A stretch of DNA of 16,597 nt from the NCBI GenBank assembly GCA_021789755.1, contig JAJYJD010000048.1, positions 1 to 16,597 on the forward strand. The letters run 5' to 3'. The notes under the pieces are model-generated. The model did no database searches. It was not told the DNA's origin and worked only from the letters and a program-made list of their open reading frames with translations. Positions within the stretch are counted from its first letter, which is position 1. The number at the start of each line of letters is the position of its first letter. The position numbers were made by a program, and so were the translations under genes. Positions 6,932 through 14,553 of the stretch are shown piece by piece. This DNA is from Bacteroidota bacterium. Its GTDB lineage: Bacteria; Bacteroidota; Ignavibacteria; Kryptoniales; JAKASW01.

Positions 6932-9241
6932 ATGAGAAGAAACGCATACACCCTTTCTTTCCTGGTGATGGCGGGATTGATGCTGACTTTCTCGTCTGCG
7001 TTCGCGCAGATGATGGGCGGCGGCTTCTCTCTCGAAGCATCCATCGAAGAAGGAAAGGTGGCACTCTCCTGGGAGCAGCCGGAGAGTTTTTCCGTGGCAT
7101 ACTACCTCGTCTATCGTGGACAGATGAGCATTAGCGATACGAGTCTCAGTGTCAGTTACAATAGATTAGATTCCACTACGGCAACCGCATACCAGGACAC
7201 GTCGATGCCGTCGGGCAGTGCGATCCTGGTCTATCAGGTAAGAGCTTTCAACGGTTCCGGTCAGGTCATGGCAAGTAATTTTGCAAAAGTGTTTGTCGAT
7301 TCGGAAAACATCTACCGTGATCATGTTACGATTACATCGACGCCGTCGTACAACGCGACCGTGGATTCGCTCTACTCGTATCAGGTTCAGGCAGTCTCTT
7401 CGGACTCGACGGCGGTCCTGAGCTACTCACTCGGTGAAGACCACCCCGCGCTCATGACCATCAACTCAACAGGATTAATCAACTGGACTCCCGCGGCCAG
7501 AGGATGGTACGAGGTCGAAGTGGTTGTCACTTCCAGCCTGGGCGGCCGTGCAAGGCAGGAGTACGCGATAAGAGTCTCCAGCGTAAACGGGACAATCGCC
7601 GGCGTAGTGACAGACACGCTCAACCATCCGCTCCGCAACGTGCTCGTGAAGCTTTACCAGCGAGATATGGACTGGCATTTCAATTACCAGGCGGTTACGG
7701 ACTCGAACGGCTATTACGCGATCCATCATGTCGATGCCGGCAGTTATCTCGTGCACGCGACACCGTCAGATCCGAATTACGTGGCGCAGTGGTATGACGG
7801 GGTCTACAGTATCATGAATGCGACTCCGGTAACCGTTGTCGACACGACGACTCAGGTTGCAAACTTCAAGCTGCCGAATCGCTTTGCGCTCCTTCCCAAG
7901 TTCGAAGTCAGCGGCTCGGTGACCGACACGAACGGAACGGCCCTGAAAGGCGCACTCGTAGTGTTTGCCAGGGCGGGGTTCGTATTCAATGCCGCCGAGG
8001 AAGCTCAGAACGAATGGCAGATGGGTGATAATTACAGAGACCTTTTCCAGAATATGTACCAGGAACGGCATACGATCCGTCACTTCAGCCTCGACGGGGA
8101 TTCGCCGTTTATCTTCAAGACGCGTACGGACAGCAATGGAGTTTATTCCGATACGCTGCCGCAGGGATTCTACATTGCCTTTGCCCAGGCGAGCGGTTAC
8201 CTGAGAATATTCTACAACAATGAGTCAAACCTTCTCTCGGCCGACATCATAGCGGTAAACAGCGATACCACGGGAATAAATTTCGCATTGCCGCAGCTTC
8301 CGCCGGTATTGCTCGGCCAGATCAGCGGTATGGTAATCGACTCGACAGGTGGTGCAGGCCTGGCCGCCAGGATAATCGCGTTCCGTGATGTATGGGACCA
8401 TCGCGATACGCTCAGGATGCACGTTGCCGGCGCTTACTTTGCCGATGCCGACAGCACAGGGGCATACACGCTCAAGAACCTGCCTCCTGGATATTACAAG
8501 ATACTCGCGATCCCGCTCGGCAACTACGTGCCGTCATTCTACAGCCTGACCGGGCCGACGGTAAGGTGGAAAGAGGCCACGGCAGTGCCGGTGGATGGCA
8601 ACTCGACAAGCGGAGTCAACATATACGTGATGCCGATGCCGTCCTCGATAGCCGGCTACACGTCGATCAACGGAACGGTCACATCCGGTTCATCGGGTGT
8701 AGGCGGAGCGCTGGTCTACGCGTTCAACGCTAACGGAAACCTTGCTGGATACGCAATCACCGGCAGCGACGGTGCCTACACGATCTCGGGAGTTGCTCCC
8801 GGAACGTACACGGTGTCCACCGACGTCGTCGGATTCACATCAGGTTCGTCTCAGACTTCCTCGCCGACTTACAATGCGAGCGGAGCTCCCGTATCATCCA
8901 CTTCGAACCTGACGGTCAGCCCGGAGATCCCGCTGGCGGTGCACGAGAAAGTGATCCAACCGGTGAACTACTCGCTTGACCAGAACTATCCTAACCCGTT
9001 CAACCCGACTACGCAGATTGCGTTCAGCATCCCGCAATCGATGCACGTCACGATCGCGATCTTCAATATACTCGGCCAGAATATCGCGACGCTAGTCGAC
9101 GGTAATATGTCAGCCGGATCCCATATAGTGACATGGAATGCGCGCAACCGGAATGGCGAGATGCTCCCGACCGGAGTATACTTCTACAGACTTTCCACTC
9201 CGAGCTTCACGGCTGTAAAGAAGATGCTTTTGCTGAAGTAA
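6932..9241 (+). CDS. large multi-domain surface protein with T9SS sorting domain
   Basis: A 769-residue exported protein. A signal peptide ends at FAQ (about 26). Predicted domains: fibronectin type III-like at 31-122; Ig/cadherin-like ('putative Ig' type) at 130-215, with GLINWTPAARGWYEVEVVVTS; four carboxypeptidase-regulatory-like beta-sandwiches at about 219-313, 325-453, 462-566 and 576-640, each with a DS.G.Y.../L.PG.Y core; and a T9SS type A sorting domain at 679-769 (SLDQNYPNPFNPTT...NILGQNIATL...LPTGVYFYRL...VKKMLLLK). There is no enzyme motif, so an adhesive, stalk or matrix role is likely. GGAGGAAA at 6922-6929 fixes the start. It stands alone, with a promoter region before it and a strong terminator after it. 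It shares the sorting domain and the sigma-54-like upstream element with the Kelch gene, which suggests co-regulation (inference). Confidence 0.88.
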   Translation: MRRNAYTLSFLVMAGLMLTFSSAFAQMMGGGFSLEASIEEGKVALSWEQPESFSVAYYLVYRGQMSISDTSLSVSYNRLDSTTATAYQDTSMPSGSAILVYQVRAFNGSGQVMASNFAKVFVDSENIYRDHVTITSTPSYNATVDSLYSYQVQAVSSDSTAVLSYSLGEDHPALMTINSTGLINWTPAARGWYEVEVVVTSSLGGRARQEYAIRVSSVNGTIAGVVTDTLNHPLRNVLVKLYQRDMDWHFNYQAVTDSNGYYAIHHVDAGSYLVHATPSDPNYVAQWYDGVYSIMNATPVTVVDTTTQVANFKLPNRFALLPKFEVSGSVTDTNGTALKGALVVFARAGFVFNAAEEAQNEWQMGDNYRDLFQNMYQERHTIRHFSLDGDSPFIFKTRTDSNGVYSDTLPQGFYIAFAQASGYLRIFYNNESNLLSADIIAVNSDTTGINFALPQLPPVLLGQISGMVIDSTGGAGLAARIIAFRDVWDHRDTLRMHVAGAYFADADSTGAYTLKNLPPGYYKILAIPLGNYVPSFYSLTGPTVRWKEATAVPVDGNSTSGVNIYVMPMPSSIAGYTSINGTVTSGSSGVGGALVYAFNANGNLAGYAITGSDGAYTISGVAPGTYTVSTDVVGFTSGSSQTSSPTYNASGAPVSSTSNLTVSPEIPLAVHEKVIQPVNYSLDQNYPNPFNPTTQIAFSIPQSMHVTIAIFNILGQNIATLVDGNMSAGSHIVTWNARNRNGEMLPTGVYFYRLSTPSFTAVKKMLLLK

Positions 9242-9304
9242 GGTCGTCCCTATCGACCTTCTACCCAGAGGGCGGGCGGAGCAATCTGTCCGCCCTCTTT
9301 TTTT
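9241..9304 (+). terminator. tandem hairpins ending in an intrinsic terminator
   Basis: The main stem pairs AGAGGGCGG (9267-9275) with CCGCCCTCT (9290-9298), nine perfect pairs, followed by a seven-T run (9298-9304): a textbook Rho-independent terminator. Just before it, AGGTCG (9241-9246) pairs with CGACCT (9254-9259) around a 7-base loop, making a second, weaker hairpin that begins on the last base of the stop codon. Confidence 0.9.
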
Positions 9305-9406
9305 GCCGGCGAACGCGCATGGTCGCCTTCGGTTTCATGGACGAATTATCATGACACGATTCACTTGTTTTGAAAACGCGTCGGCCATAACTTCTAAAAG
9401 AGGAAA

Positions 9407-10006
9407 ATGAGGATAACAAGTCCACCGGAGCCAGCTGTGAAGTCGCGTTCATCTTTCTCAACCCCGCAAAAATCTTTATTCCTTTATTTATCGCTGATCT
9501 TATTGTGGGCAGGTATCGCCGCCGCCCAGACGGCGGGGACCGACACAAGTGCCGGCGCCGCTTCGGCGACCACCGGAATAACGGTCACAATTATCAAAGA
9601 CACAACGGCTATCAAAGACACAACGGCGGGCAAAGTCGACTCTCTCATCGGGAGCCAGGATACCGCACGCGCGAACAAGGACACGGTCGCGGCGAAGAAG
9701 GACACGCTGGAAATCATCAGCGGCAGCAGCGGCGGTTACAATACGGTCCCCGGTTTCCGCGTGCAGCTCTTGACGACTCAAAATCTTTCGGAGGCCATCG
9801 GGATGAAGGCGAAGGCCGACTCGCTCCTGTCAAATTACAACAGTTACATCGTATACGACTCACCTTATTACAAGGTCCGCGTCGGCGACTTCCGCGCGCG
9901 GTACGAGGCTAACCAGGCCGTCGCTTATATAATCGATCACGGCTTTCCCAATGCCTGGTCGGTCCCGGACAACGTCTTCAGGAACCCGTTGCGAAAGAGT
10001 AACTGA
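9407..10006 (+). CDS. SPOR-domain cell-envelope protein
   Basis: A 199-residue exported protein. A hydrophobic segment at about 23-40 ends IAAAQ and is a signal peptide or anchor. A low-complexity linker (about 41-110) follows, rich in Lys-Asp-Thr, and part of it comes from an 18-base tandem duplication at 9593-9628. Residues of about 114-190 form a SPOR domain: PGFRVQLLTT at the first strand, then SEAIGMKAKADSLL, then YYKVRVGDF at the RNP-like strand, then ANQAVAYIIDHGFPNAWSV. SPOR domains bind peptidoglycan stripped of stem peptides, often at the division septum. AGAGG at 9399-9403 supports the start. It lies 49 bases before the C45-family hydrolase gene, with no terminator between, so the two may be co-transcribed. 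The substrate and the exact division role are inferred. Confidence 0.85.
   Translation: MRITSPPEPAVKSRSSFSTPQKSLFLYLSLILLWAGIAAAQTAGTDTSAGAASATTGITVTIIKDTTAIKDTTAGKVDSLIGSQDTARANKDTVAAKKDTLEIISGSSGGYNTVPGFRVQLLTTQNLSEAIGMKAKADSLLSNYNSYIVYDSPYYKVRVGDFRARYEANQAVAYIIDHGFPNAWSVPDNVFRNPLRKSN
9593..9628 (+). repeat. 18-base tandem duplication in the SPOR protein linker
   Basis: Two adjacent 18-base units (9593-9610 and 9611-9628) differ at one base and encode I-K-D-T-T-A twice. In-frame, it lengthens the linker between membrane segment and SPOR domain. Confidence 0.85.
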
Positions 10007-10055
10007 TACCTGAGGGTAGTAAATCCCATATCAATTACATGGAGGAGGAACCATC

Positions 10056-11447
10056 GTGAGAGCCGGTCGAATATTGATCGCGGTTCTGACAGCGGTGAGC
10101 CTTGCCATGGCAGCACAGGACCCGAGACTCGCACACTCCTATCGGACAGAAAAAAACGGCTGGATCTATGTCCATCTTCAGGGCGCACCGAACGAAATAG
10201 GGTACCAGGACGGATATCTCCTCGCACCTGAAATAGATGACGCGATCAGGATGCTCCGGTTCTACCTGGGACGCACAACTCACAAGGAATGGAGTTTCTA
10301 CAGGGGCGCGGCGGAACGAATGTACTGGCCGAGGCTCACCGACGAGTACAGGCAGGAGATTGAGGGGATAGCCGAGGGCCTCGAGGCGCGCGGGAAAAAG
10401 TATGATGCGATCGACATCACCGCGCTCAACGGATGGATGGAGCTTGCCTATTATTACCTGCCTCAACTGCGTAGACACCTCCTTGAAGGGAAAGGAAAGG
10501 ACGACGCGCCCGGAAACTGCAGCGCCTTCATCGCGACGGGAAGCTACACATCCGACGGCAAGATCGTCATGGCACACAACTGCTGGACCGATTACATAAT
10601 CGGCGAGAGATGGAATATTATTGAAGACATCGTTCCGGAAAAAGGGAACAGGATACTGATGGACGCGTTTCCCGGTTTCATCGACAGCGGCGACGATTTC
10701 GCCGAAAACAGCGCCGGTATCATGATCACCGAAACGACAATAGCTCAATTCAGAGGATTCGATACGACCGGAGTGCCGGAATTCGTTCGCGCAAGGGAGG
10801 CGGCGCAGTATGCAAACAGCATCGATGATTTCGTGCGCATTATGACGAAGGGAAACAACGGCGCTTACGCAAACGACTGGCTTGTCGGAGATACAAAGAC
10901 AAACGAGATCGCACGCGTCGAGCTCGGCCTCAGGAATTACAAAGTGTGGCGGACCAGAGACGGTTACTTCGCCGGCTCGAATTTCCCCAGCGACCCTGAA
11001 CTAATCAGGGAAGAAACGGTCTTTAATCCCGGCGATAAATACAGCTCGATGAACGACCGCAGGCTTCGCTGGGAGCGGCTGATGCAGGAATACAAAGGCA
11101 AAATAGATGTCGATCTCGCCGAGAATTTCCTTGGCGACCATTACGACCAGGTGCGTGGAAAGGAAGGCCCCGATGCGTATGTGATCTGCGGGCACAATGA
11201 CGATGACCCGCGCGGCATTCGGCAGTGGGGATGGTCGCCGTTCAACCCGGCAGGCGCGGTGCAGGGAAAGGTGACAACGACGGCACTCGCAAACAAGATG
11301 GAGTTCCAGGCGAGAATGGGACATCCTTGCGGTGAGGACTTCGTCGCCTCGGATTTTTTCAGGGAGCACCCCGGGTATAAATGGGAGGGCAAATTCCTTC
11401 ACGATATGGGCTCTCATCCCTGGACGCTGTTCAGCATAAGAGAGTAG
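10056..11447 (+). CDS. exported phospholipase B-like / C45-family Ntn-hydrolase
   Basis: A 463-residue protein of the C45/phospholipase B-like Ntn-hydrolase group, enzymes that hydrolyse amide or ester bonds of acylated substrates after cutting themselves to expose an N-terminal Cys. The probable nucleophile is Cys155 in GNCSAF; the expected conserved block follows, IVMAHNCWTDY (170-180) with His174-Asn175, and further family-like segments AYANDWLVGD (270-279), YFAGSNFP (304-311) and the C-terminal WTLFSIRE. A signal peptide at about 1-20 (ILIAVLTAVSLAMAAQ) sends it to the periplasm or outside, leaving a propeptide of about 130 residues before Cys155, as in the family. The start is GTG, with GGAGGAGG at 10041-10048 just upstream. 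The substrate cannot be read from sequence: lipid, N-acyl amino acid and bile-salt-like amides are all possible. Confidence 0.85.
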   Translation: MRAGRILIAVLTAVSLAMAAQDPRLAHSYRTEKNGWIYVHLQGAPNEIGYQDGYLLAPEIDDAIRMLRFYLGRTTHKEWSFYRGAAERMYWPRLTDEYRQEIEGIAEGLEARGKKYDAIDITALNGWMELAYYYLPQLRRHLLEGKGKDDAPGNCSAFIATGSYTSDGKIVMAHNCWTDYIIGERWNIIEDIVPEKGNRILMDAFPGFIDSGDDFAENSAGIMITETTIAQFRGFDTTGVPEFVRAREAAQYANSIDDFVRIMTKGNNGAYANDWLVGDTKTNEIARVELGLRNYKVWRTRDGYFAGSNFPSDPELIREETVFNPGDKYSSMNDRRLRWERLMQEYKGKIDVDLAENFLGDHYDQVRGKEGPDAYVICGHNDDDPRGIRQWGWSPFNPAGAVQGKVTTTALANKMEFQARMGHPCGEDFVASDFFREHPGYKWEGKFLHDMGSHPWTLFSIRE

Positions 11448-11454
11448 GTATGAG

Positions 11455-11513
11455 TGAACATACGAGCTGTTTCGAAACGGTGGGAACAGCTATTGTCCGC
11501 GTACCTATGTTCA
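11455..11513 (+). repeat. nested inverted repeat downstream of the C45 hydrolase gene
   Basis: Outer arms TGAACATA (11455-11462) and TATGTTCA (11506-11513) are perfect complements, as are the inner arms AGCTGTT (11465-11471) and AACAGCT (11485-11491). The left spacer is 2 bases and the right 14, so RNA would fold into an asymmetric stem. No T-run follows, so it is not a standard terminator. Role unknown. Confidence 0.6.
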
Positions 11514-11544
11514 AGAGCGCAAGCAATTTCATAGAGGTTCACGC

Positions 11545-11670
11545 AGAATAAACGGAGAGAGACAAAGAGGAATGCATACTTTCCGAAAAAGGCAAGCTCA
11601 CAAATGTGAGACTGAAGCAGCTTTACGTGGAAGTCTGTGGTATCTCTGTGGGATTCTGTGTGTCAGGAAG
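11545..11670. repeat. degenerate CACAGAG/ACAAAGAG-type repeat with inverted partner
   Basis: From about 11545 the + strand reads in short A/G-rich periods (TTCACGCAG, AACGGAGAG, GACAAAGAGG). From about 11620 to 11670 the complementary style appears (AGTCTGTGG, ATCTCTGTGG, ATTCTGTGTG). From memory this resembles the degenerate CACAGAGxCACAGAG sequences scattered between genes in many environmental bacteria. It covers the first 30 or so codons assigned to the next gene, which argues that those codons are not real coding sequence. Confidence 0.45.
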
Positions 11671-12252
11671 GGCAATCGCGGAGAAAGCCATCAAGGGAAT
11701 CCTTGTCACGCATGTGTGGTATTTTTCGGCGCACTGCTCCTCTCGGTTTTGAGTGCCCTGGTGCTGCAGGGATGCAACCACGGCCTCGCGCCTCTTCAAA
11801 CGTCGACGGGCATCCAGCCCGGGTTCGGAGGTACGATTTACTTCACCTCAGCCTGGCCGCCGACAGACAGCGTCCAGGACCTCCGGATAGTGGCGTTCTA
11901 CAACTACCCGCCGACAGATGTTTATAACGAAGTTCTATCGGGAAAGGCGGAGGTCTTTCCGGCGATCGGGACGACTGGTTTGTCCAAGTTTGTAGATTCG
12001 TTGTCGTATAATTTCACTCTTGATTCGGCTGCTTCCTTCCAGTATGTGGTTGTGGCTATGCAGTACGGCCCGAATGTGTTTCAGGACTGGGAAGTCGTGG
12101 GAGCTTACGGTTATTCACATGGGGCGGGATCTCCTGAGCCGGTCGAGGTTCCGCCCGGTTCATTTGTCAACGGGATTGATATTTATGTGGATTTCAAAAA
12201 CTTGCCGCCCAATCCTCTTGGCGGCATCGCTTCTCCTTCTCCACGGCACTAG
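11572..12252 (+). CDS. putative lipoprotein paired with a TonB-dependent receptor
   Basis: The open frame gives 226 residues, but only the part from about residue 45 looks genuine: a hydrophobic segment (VVFFGALLLSVLSALVLQGC) ends in a good lipobox with Cys68, followed by a soluble domain (GGTIYFTSAWPPTDSVQDLRIVAFYNYPP..., ending IYVDFKNLPPNP). The upstream 45 residues are rich in Cys, Arg and Gly, overlap a non-coding-type repeat, and have only a poorly spaced GAGG one base before the ATG. The true start may be the GTG at 11716 or another non-ATG codon; neither has an ideal ribosome site. I do not recognise the family. The last 68 bases overlap the start of the receptor gene, so the mature lipoprotein probably works with that receptor, for example in ligand capture at the outer membrane (inference). 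Confidence 0.6.
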   Translation: MHTFRKRQAHKCETEAALRGSLWYLCGILCVRKGNRGESHQGNPCHACVVFFGALLLSVLSALVLQGCNHGLAPLQTSTGIQPGFGGTIYFTSAWPPTDSVQDLRIVAFYNYPPTDVYNEVLSGKAEVFPAIGTTGLSKFVDSLSYNFTLDSAASFQYVVVAMQYGPNVFQDWEVVGAYGYSHGAGSPEPVEVPPGSFVNGIDIYVDFKNLPPNPLGGIASPSPRH

Positions 12253-14401
12253 CTACTGCCAGGCCAGGATCTCGGGAGTGGTCCGTTCTGCGGAGGATTC
12301 GAGCGCGATTGCGGGCGCAACCGTCATGCTCAAATCCCGCGGCCCTCAGAAGCCGCTGAAGACCGGCGTGCTTTCACAGGTCGACGGGAGCTTCGCTTTC
12401 GAGAAAGTCGCCATAGGTGAGTACCGGCTCACCGTTTCGATGATCGGTTACAGGAGGTTCATCGACACAGTCTCTGCTTCGCCGAACGGGACGCGCCTTG
12501 AGGCCTTTCTCCGGCCATCGCCGATCCAGACCGACCAGGTCGTGATAACCGCGAGCAAGCGGAGCCAGTTATTGACCGAAGTCCCCGTCAGCGTGAGCCT
12601 GGTAAGTTCGGCCTCGATGGAAAGAAGGAACATAATCTCGCTCGACGACGCGCTGCGTTACGTGCCGGGAGTGAATTTTGTGCAGGACCAGGTGAACATC
12701 CGCGGGTCGAGCGGCTATGCCCGCGGCATCGGGAGCCGGGTACTTCTTCTCATCGACGGCATCCCGATGCTTACAGGCGACACCGGGGAGGCAGTCTGGG
12801 AAGCTATACCGGTGTCGGAGATCGATCACGTTGAAGTCGTGAAGGGCGCAGGATCTTCGCTCTACGGGTCGAGCGCACTCGGCGGCGTTATAGACGTCAT
12901 CACGAAGAACAATGTCGACGTCAATTCGACGAGTGTGAAAGTCTACGGCGGTTTCTATCAGCAGCCGACTTACAAAGAGTGGCAGTGGTCGGCGAAGGAA
13001 AGGTTCTTCCAGGGTGCGTCGATCACGCATTCACAGCCCATCGGTCTCGGCGACTTCGGCGTGACAGCTTCGCTCAGCTATAAGAAAGACGACGGTTATA
13101 TTCAGAACGATTTCTTTCGTCGATTGAACCTCTTCGTCAAGACGGCCGGGAACCTCGGTGAGAACCGGAGCTTGAAAATATTCGGTGATGTGTTCAACCA
13201 ATACTCCGGCAATTTTCTCTATTGGCAGGACATCAACCATGCACTCCAGCCCGTGAGCACATCGCTCGGTCAGTGGGTGAATTCGACCCGCGCGAACCTT
13301 TCCGGAATTTACACCGACGTGGTCTCCAGCCGGTTCCTCTACATCGTCCGCGGAAGTTATTACTTCAACCACTGGTATGACAATCTCGGCAACTCGCCGT
13401 CTGGAATCAGCGACACTTCGACTTCGCACACAGGCTATCTTGAATTGCAGGGGACCTGCAACATGGACCCGTCGACCGTTTTGGTTTTCGGCGTCGACGG
13501 CCAGGTCGATTACATCAACTCGAATTCCTTCACAAACAAGTCGAGCAACTCGGGCGCGCTGTACTTCCAGGCGGAGAGAAAATTCGATCGTCTCCACGCG
13601 ACTGTCGGGGCAAGGTACGATTACGAGAAGATAGAAGGGAAGTCGCCTTTCAACCAGTTCAATCCGAAGGCGGGTCTGGTCTTCGATCTGGGGAGCGGCG
13701 CCTCGCTCCGCGGTTCCATCGGAACCGGATTCCGTGCTCCGAGCGTTGCCGAAACATACGCATCCATCCAGTCCGGCGGCTTATCCATCATTCCGAATCC
13801 GCTGCTCCTTCCTGAGAGGAGTGTTTCGGAGGAGATCGGGGGGAGAATGCCTGTCGGGTACTTCGGCCTGATCGACGCGGCGGTGTTCCAAAGCGATTAC
13901 TGGAACATGATCGAGCCGCAATTCAACAACACGGGTCAGGTGACGTTCCAGAACGTGACACGTGCCCGGGTGCAGGGGTACGAGATAGATGCTTCGACGG
14001 ATGCCGGGACGGATTTCCTCACGCTCAAAGGGAGCTACACTTACGTCTATCCCCTGGACCTGACGACACACGACTTGCTGAAATACCGGTCACGAGAACT
14101 GCTTTATGTTTCGGCGGACTTCAGTAAATCGATTTATCGTGCTTCTGTAGACTTCAGGTATATAAGCGCGTTCGAGAATTACGACAAGCAGCTGGTTCAA
14201 CTGGGAATCGTGAAGAACGGCGACCAGAGGGTTCCCGCATACGTAACGGACGTTCGCGCGGGAGTCGATCTCACTTCGGCCGGCTTTCCGCTGAGCGCGA
14301 CGTTCATCGTCAACAACTTTTTCAATTACTACTACGTCGAAATGATCGGAAACATGGCCCCGATGAGGAATTACTCGCTGGTTTTGTCTACGGACTTCTG
14401 A
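12185..14401 (+). CDS. TonB-dependent outer-membrane receptor
   Basis: A 738-residue receptor that would import a bound ligand across the outer membrane using TonB/ExbBD energy. The ATG at 12185 is chosen because it begins a proper signal peptide (MWISKTCRPILLAASLLLLHGTSYCQA); the frame is open back to 12020, but those upstream residues look non-coding and lie on the lipoprotein gene. Next come a carboxypeptidase-regulatory-like domain at about 28-112 (ISGVVRSAEDSSAIAGATV...GEYRLTVSMIGY), a TonB-box-like DQVVITASK at about 117-125, the plug at about 132-240 (LRYVPGVNFVQDQVNIRG, LLLIDGIPM, IDHVEVVKGAGSSLYGSSALGGVIDVITK), then the 22-strand barrel region ending in YSLVLSTDF with the C-terminal Phe of outer-membrane proteins. 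Length is usual. Overlap of 68 bases with the lipoprotein gene implies coupled translation. The ligand is not evident: iron chelate, cobalamin or glycan are all possible. Confidence 0.93.
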   Translation: MWISKTCRPILLAASLLLLHGTSYCQARISGVVRSAEDSSAIAGATVMLKSRGPQKPLKTGVLSQVDGSFAFEKVAIGEYRLTVSMIGYRRFIDTVSASPNGTRLEAFLRPSPIQTDQVVITASKRSQLLTEVPVSVSLVSSASMERRNIISLDDALRYVPGVNFVQDQVNIRGSSGYARGIGSRVLLLIDGIPMLTGDTGEAVWEAIPVSEIDHVEVVKGAGSSLYGSSALGGVIDVITKNNVDVNSTSVKVYGGFYQQPTYKEWQWSAKERFFQGASITHSQPIGLGDFGVTASLSYKKDDGYIQNDFFRRLNLFVKTAGNLGENRSLKIFGDVFNQYSGNFLYWQDINHALQPVSTSLGQWVNSTRANLSGIYTDVVSSRFLYIVRGSYYFNHWYDNLGNSPSGISDTSTSHTGYLELQGTCNMDPSTVLVFGVDGQVDYINSNSFTNKSSNSGALYFQAERKFDRLHATVGARYDYEKIEGKSPFNQFNPKAGLVFDLGSGASLRGSIGTGFRAPSVAETYASIQSGGLSIIPNPLLLPERSVSEEIGGRMPVGYFGLIDAAVFQSDYWNMIEPQFNNTGQVTFQNVTRARVQGYEIDASTDAGTDFLTLKGSYTYVYPLDLTTHDLLKYRSRELLYVSADFSKSIYRASVDFRYISAFENYDKQLVQLGIVKNGDQRVPAYVTDVRAGVDLTSAGFPLSATFIVNNFFNYYYVEMIGNMAPMRNYSLVLSTDF

Positions 14402-14433
14402 ATGACGGCTGCCGACCGGAAGGCCCTTTTCTT

Positions 14434-14474
14434 ACCGCAAAGTTCACAAAGAAAGCCACAAAGAGCGCAGAGAA
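14434..14474. repeat. CACAAAG-type degenerate repeat after the receptor gene
   Basis: Read on the + strand, short periods ACCGCAAAG, TTCACAAAG, CCACAAAG and CGCAGAG follow one another, with CACAAAG at 14445-14451 and 14457-14463 (12-base period). It is the same style as the element at 11545-11670, so two copies bracket the lipoprotein/receptor pair. From memory such elements occur in intergenic gaps of unrelated bacteria; mechanism unknown. The rest of the gap between the convergent genes (14402-14553) shows no clear terminator or gene. Confidence 0.5.
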
Positions 14475-14553
14475 TTAACTAATAGTCCATGTGTTCATTG
14501 TGGAAAATTTCTCCATCAGGCCTTCGCGTTTTTTGCCCCCGCTCCTCGTGCGT

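Noticed and set aside
7269..7285. TGGCAAG...TTTTGCA as another sigma-54 promoter
   Set aside because: GG and GC are 11 bases apart rather than 10, and the site is inside the coding region of the large T9SS protein with no gene start nearby.
9365..9393. TTGTTT-N17-TAACTT as a promoter for the SPOR gene
   Set aside because: It would start transcription at about 9400, inside the ribosome site (9399-9403), leaving no usable leader.
10039..10059. Six-codon leader ORF (MEEEPS) ending on the hydrolase start codon
   Set aside because: Its codons are simply the GGAGGAGG ribosome site read in another frame; no attenuation feature accompanies it.
10570..10583. TGGCACACAACTGC as a sigma-54 promoter
   Set aside because: The GG-GC spacing is 9 and the sequence encodes the conserved AHNCW block of the hydrolase.
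12020..12184. Upstream extension of the TonB-dependent receptor to the ATG at 12020
   Set aside because: The extra 55 residues are not signal-peptide-like and overlap the lipoprotein gene; a proper signal peptide starts at 12185.
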